Made by a program: the position numbers and the translations under genes
Source of the DNA: Treponema sp.
GTDB lineage: Bacteria; Spirochaetota; Spirochaetia; Treponematales; Treponemataceae
Direction of reading: 5' to 3'
NCBI GenBank assembly: GCA_021442965.1
Contig: JABUUX010000127.1
Span: forward strand, 1 to 7,939
Length of the DNA stretch: 7,939 nucleotides
The notes under the pieces: model-generated
What the model was told of the DNA's origin: nothing
Seen by the model: the letters and a program-made list of their open reading frames with translations, nothing else
The model's database searches: none
Part shown: positions 6,442-7,939 of the stretch, piece by piece
Layout of the letters: each line of letters starts with the position of its first letter
Numbering within the stretch: the stretch's first letter is position 1

Positions 6442-7939
6442 CTACAAAGCTTCCTCCAGAAAGACTTTCAACCCAAGAAGAATTTTCAGAAAGAACTTCA
6501 CCTGAAATCATTGATTCAAAAACTTCAAAAGCTGATTTTAATTCTGAATCTCCACTTACAGAAAGTTTAATCCTATCAGTTACATTAAAACCAGAATCTT
6601 TTCTCAAATTTTGAATACCACGAATAAGATCACGGACGTATCCTTCTTTTTTAAGTTCGTCAGTAACTTTAGTATCCAATGCAACTGTAAGAGTTCCTTC
6701 ATTAACAACTTTCAAGTCCTCTTTCTCAATACGTTCAACAATAAGTTTTTCTTCTGTCAGTTCAACATCCTGACCTTCAACATCAATTACAAGAGAATTG
6801 CCGTTCAAAACTTGTTCAATTTGTTCACTTGTGAGAGTCATAATAATTCCAGCTGCAGCTTTCATCTTAGCTCCCAGTTCTTTTCCCATTACCTTAAAAT
6901 TAGCTTTCGCTTTATATTCAACCAGTTCATCTTCCTTATCATGGAAAATAACTTGTTTTACATTAAGTTCTTCACTAATTGTATCCTGCATATCAGCTAA
7001 AACTGAACGCTCTTCCTCATTTCGTGTAACAAGCTGACAACTGGCAAGAGGCTGTCGATTTTTTAGATTAAACTGATTACGGAGAGAACGACCCATAGAT
7101 ACAGCCTTTTGAACTGTGCTCATACGGAATTCCAATTCCGTATCTCTCATTTTTTCATTATAAACTGGATAATCACATAAATGTACAGACTCAGCATCAG
7201 TCTCAGTTTTAAAATTCTGATACATTGTCTCTGTAATAAACGGAATTACAGGAGCTGCAACCTTACAGAAAGTTTTAAGAGCATAATAAAGGGATGCATA
7301 GGCTTCAAGTTTATCATTATCATTACCAGATTTCCAAAAACGGCGACGGTTACGACGGATATACCAGTTATTAATCTGATCAATAAATGAAATCAAAGGA
7401 TCAATTGCCGCACTTAAATCATAATCATCTAAAGCATTTGTTACATCCATTACCATCTTTTGAGTAACAGAAAGAATCCAACGATCCAAAGCATTTTCGG
7501 GAAGTTTAGAATCAAATTCATGACCAGTACAAGTTACTCCGTCAATATTTGCATACTGAATAAAGAAAGAATATCCAGACCAAAGCGGAATTATTATATT
7601 TTTAATTACATCACGAACGCCATCATCTGAATAACGAAGATCGTCGGCTTTAACAACAGCACTGTGAATCAAGAAAAGACGAAGTGAATCTGCTCCAAAT
7701 TTATTAATTGCTTCTACAGGATCTGTATAGTTTTTAAGCGATTTAGACATTTTGCGTCCGTCTTCTGCAAGGACAAGACCATTTACTATACAATTTTTGA
7801 ACGCAGGCTTATCAAACAGATGACTTGCAAGAATTGTAAGGGTATAAAACCATCCTCTAGTCTGGTCAAGACCTTCCGAAATAAAGTTTGCCGGGAAATG
7901 ACTTTCAAAAAATTCTTTGTTTTCAAAAGGATAATGCTG
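6398..7939 (-). CDS. ileS: Isoleucyl-tRNA synthetase, eukaryote-like IleS2 type, C-terminal half (5' part outside window)
   Basis: The frame is open from the right edge, giving 513 visible residues of a protein usually about 1,050-1,100 long. The HIGH motif and editing domain are therefore out of view. Visible motifs are GLDQTRGWFYTL (23-34) of the catalytic domain and KMSKS (63-67), the class I signature that helps activate isoleucine with ATP. Next comes KFGADSLRLFLI and the anticodon-binding helical domain with NWYIRRNRRRFW (191-202). The C-terminal region is the type found in the eukaryotic, chlamydial and spirochaetal IleS2 group. There is no C-terminal zinc-binding Cys cluster as in E. 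coli-type IleS. The ATG at 7750 belongs to KMSKS and is not a start. The protein ends SIKVEKI. Local GC (about 37-40% in sampled lines) is higher than in the Maf-like genes. It is the first gene seen in this minus-strand operon, and its end overlaps the lipoprotein gene. Confidence 0.95.
   Translation of the reverse strand, partial: QHYPFENKEFFESHFPANFISEGLDQTRGWFYTLTILASHLFDKPAFKNCIVNGLVLAEDGRKMSKSLKNYTDPVEAINKFGADSLRLFLIHSAVVKADDLRYSDDGVRDVIKNIIIPLWSGYSFFIQYANIDGVTCTGHEFDSKLPENALDRWILSVTQKMVMDVTNALDDYDLSAAIDPLISFIDQINNWYIRRNRRRFWKSGNDNDKLEAYASLYYALKTFCKVAAPVIPFITETMYQNFKTETDAESVHLCDYPVYNEKMRDTELEFRMSTVQKAVSMGRSLRNQFNLKNRQPLASCQLVTRNEEERSVLADMQDTISEELNVKQVIFHDKEDELVEYKAKANFKVMGKELGAKMKAAAGIIMTLTSEQIEQVLNGNSLVIDVEGQDVELTEEKLIVERIEKEDLKVVNEGTLTVALDTKVTDELKKEGYVRDLIRGIQNLRKDSGFNVTDRIKLSVSGDSELKSAFEVFESMISGEVLSENSSWVESLSGGSFVDADDKSWSIKVEKI
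6420..6423 (-). promoter_or_regulatory. Candidate ribosome binding site for the TTG start of the TP0453-like lipoprotein
   Basis: GGAG on the minus strand lies 8 bases before a TTG at 6411-6409. Starting there gives MRKSNF followed by the hydrophobic core and LFSC, a more standard lipoprotein signal length. The competing site, GGAGGAA at 6451-6457 before the ATG at 6441, encodes a Gly-Gly pair of IleRS and may be coincidental. Confidence 0.35.

Noticed and set aside
6611..7037. Plus-strand open frames opposite ileS (also minus-strand frames at 2951-3133 and 3148-3510, and a plus-strand frame at 5004-5297)
   Set aside because: They are antisense to well-supported genes, have no recognisable motif, and read as low-complexity Phe/Ile/Ser-rich or Cys-rich products typical of shadow frames.

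Overview
The window looks like a chromosomal segment of a low-GC spirochaete, most likely a Treponema-type organism. The indicators are an isoleucyl-tRNA synthetase of the eukaryote-like IleS2 type, followed directly by a lipoprotein resembling the Treponema pallidum TP0452 (IleRS)-TP0453 arrangement, relaxed spirochaetal lipoboxes, and tandem Maf/DUF115 proteins of the kind found near flagellin glycosylation loci. This placement rests on recalled family features and gene order, not on a database search. There are no RNA genes, insertion sequences, CRISPR arrays or gene-free stretches over 300 bases. The largest gap is 55 bases.

The left half (1-3751) is a plus-strand operon of three genes. 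The first two are paralogous Maf-like (DUF115/MptE-like) proteins, presumed glycosyltransferases for flagellin or another protein. The upstream copy is cut by the window edge. The third is a two-membrane-pass protein with an extracytoplasmic sensor-like region, an acidic linker and a C-terminal domain shaped like GGDEF but lacking the catalytic residues. The genes overlap by 28 and 4 bases, so they are probably co-transcribed and translationally coupled.

The right half (3769-7939) is a minus-strand operon that converges on the first, with only 17 bases between the two 3' ends. In transcription order it holds ileS (5' part outside the window), a TP0453-like lipoprotein overlapping the ileS 3' end, an unusually long uracil phosphoribosyltransferase (upp), and a TPR lipoprotein whose start codon overlaps the upp stop (TAATG). 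This looks like housekeeping translation and pyrimidine salvage combined with cell-envelope lipoproteins.

The most interesting part is the plus-strand operon: a tandem Maf pair whose motifs align with an almost constant offset, coupled to a degenerate GGDEF membrane protein. A regulatory link between the two is an inference from gene order only. Upp is also notable, with about 80 extra residues before its core and a C-terminal tail.
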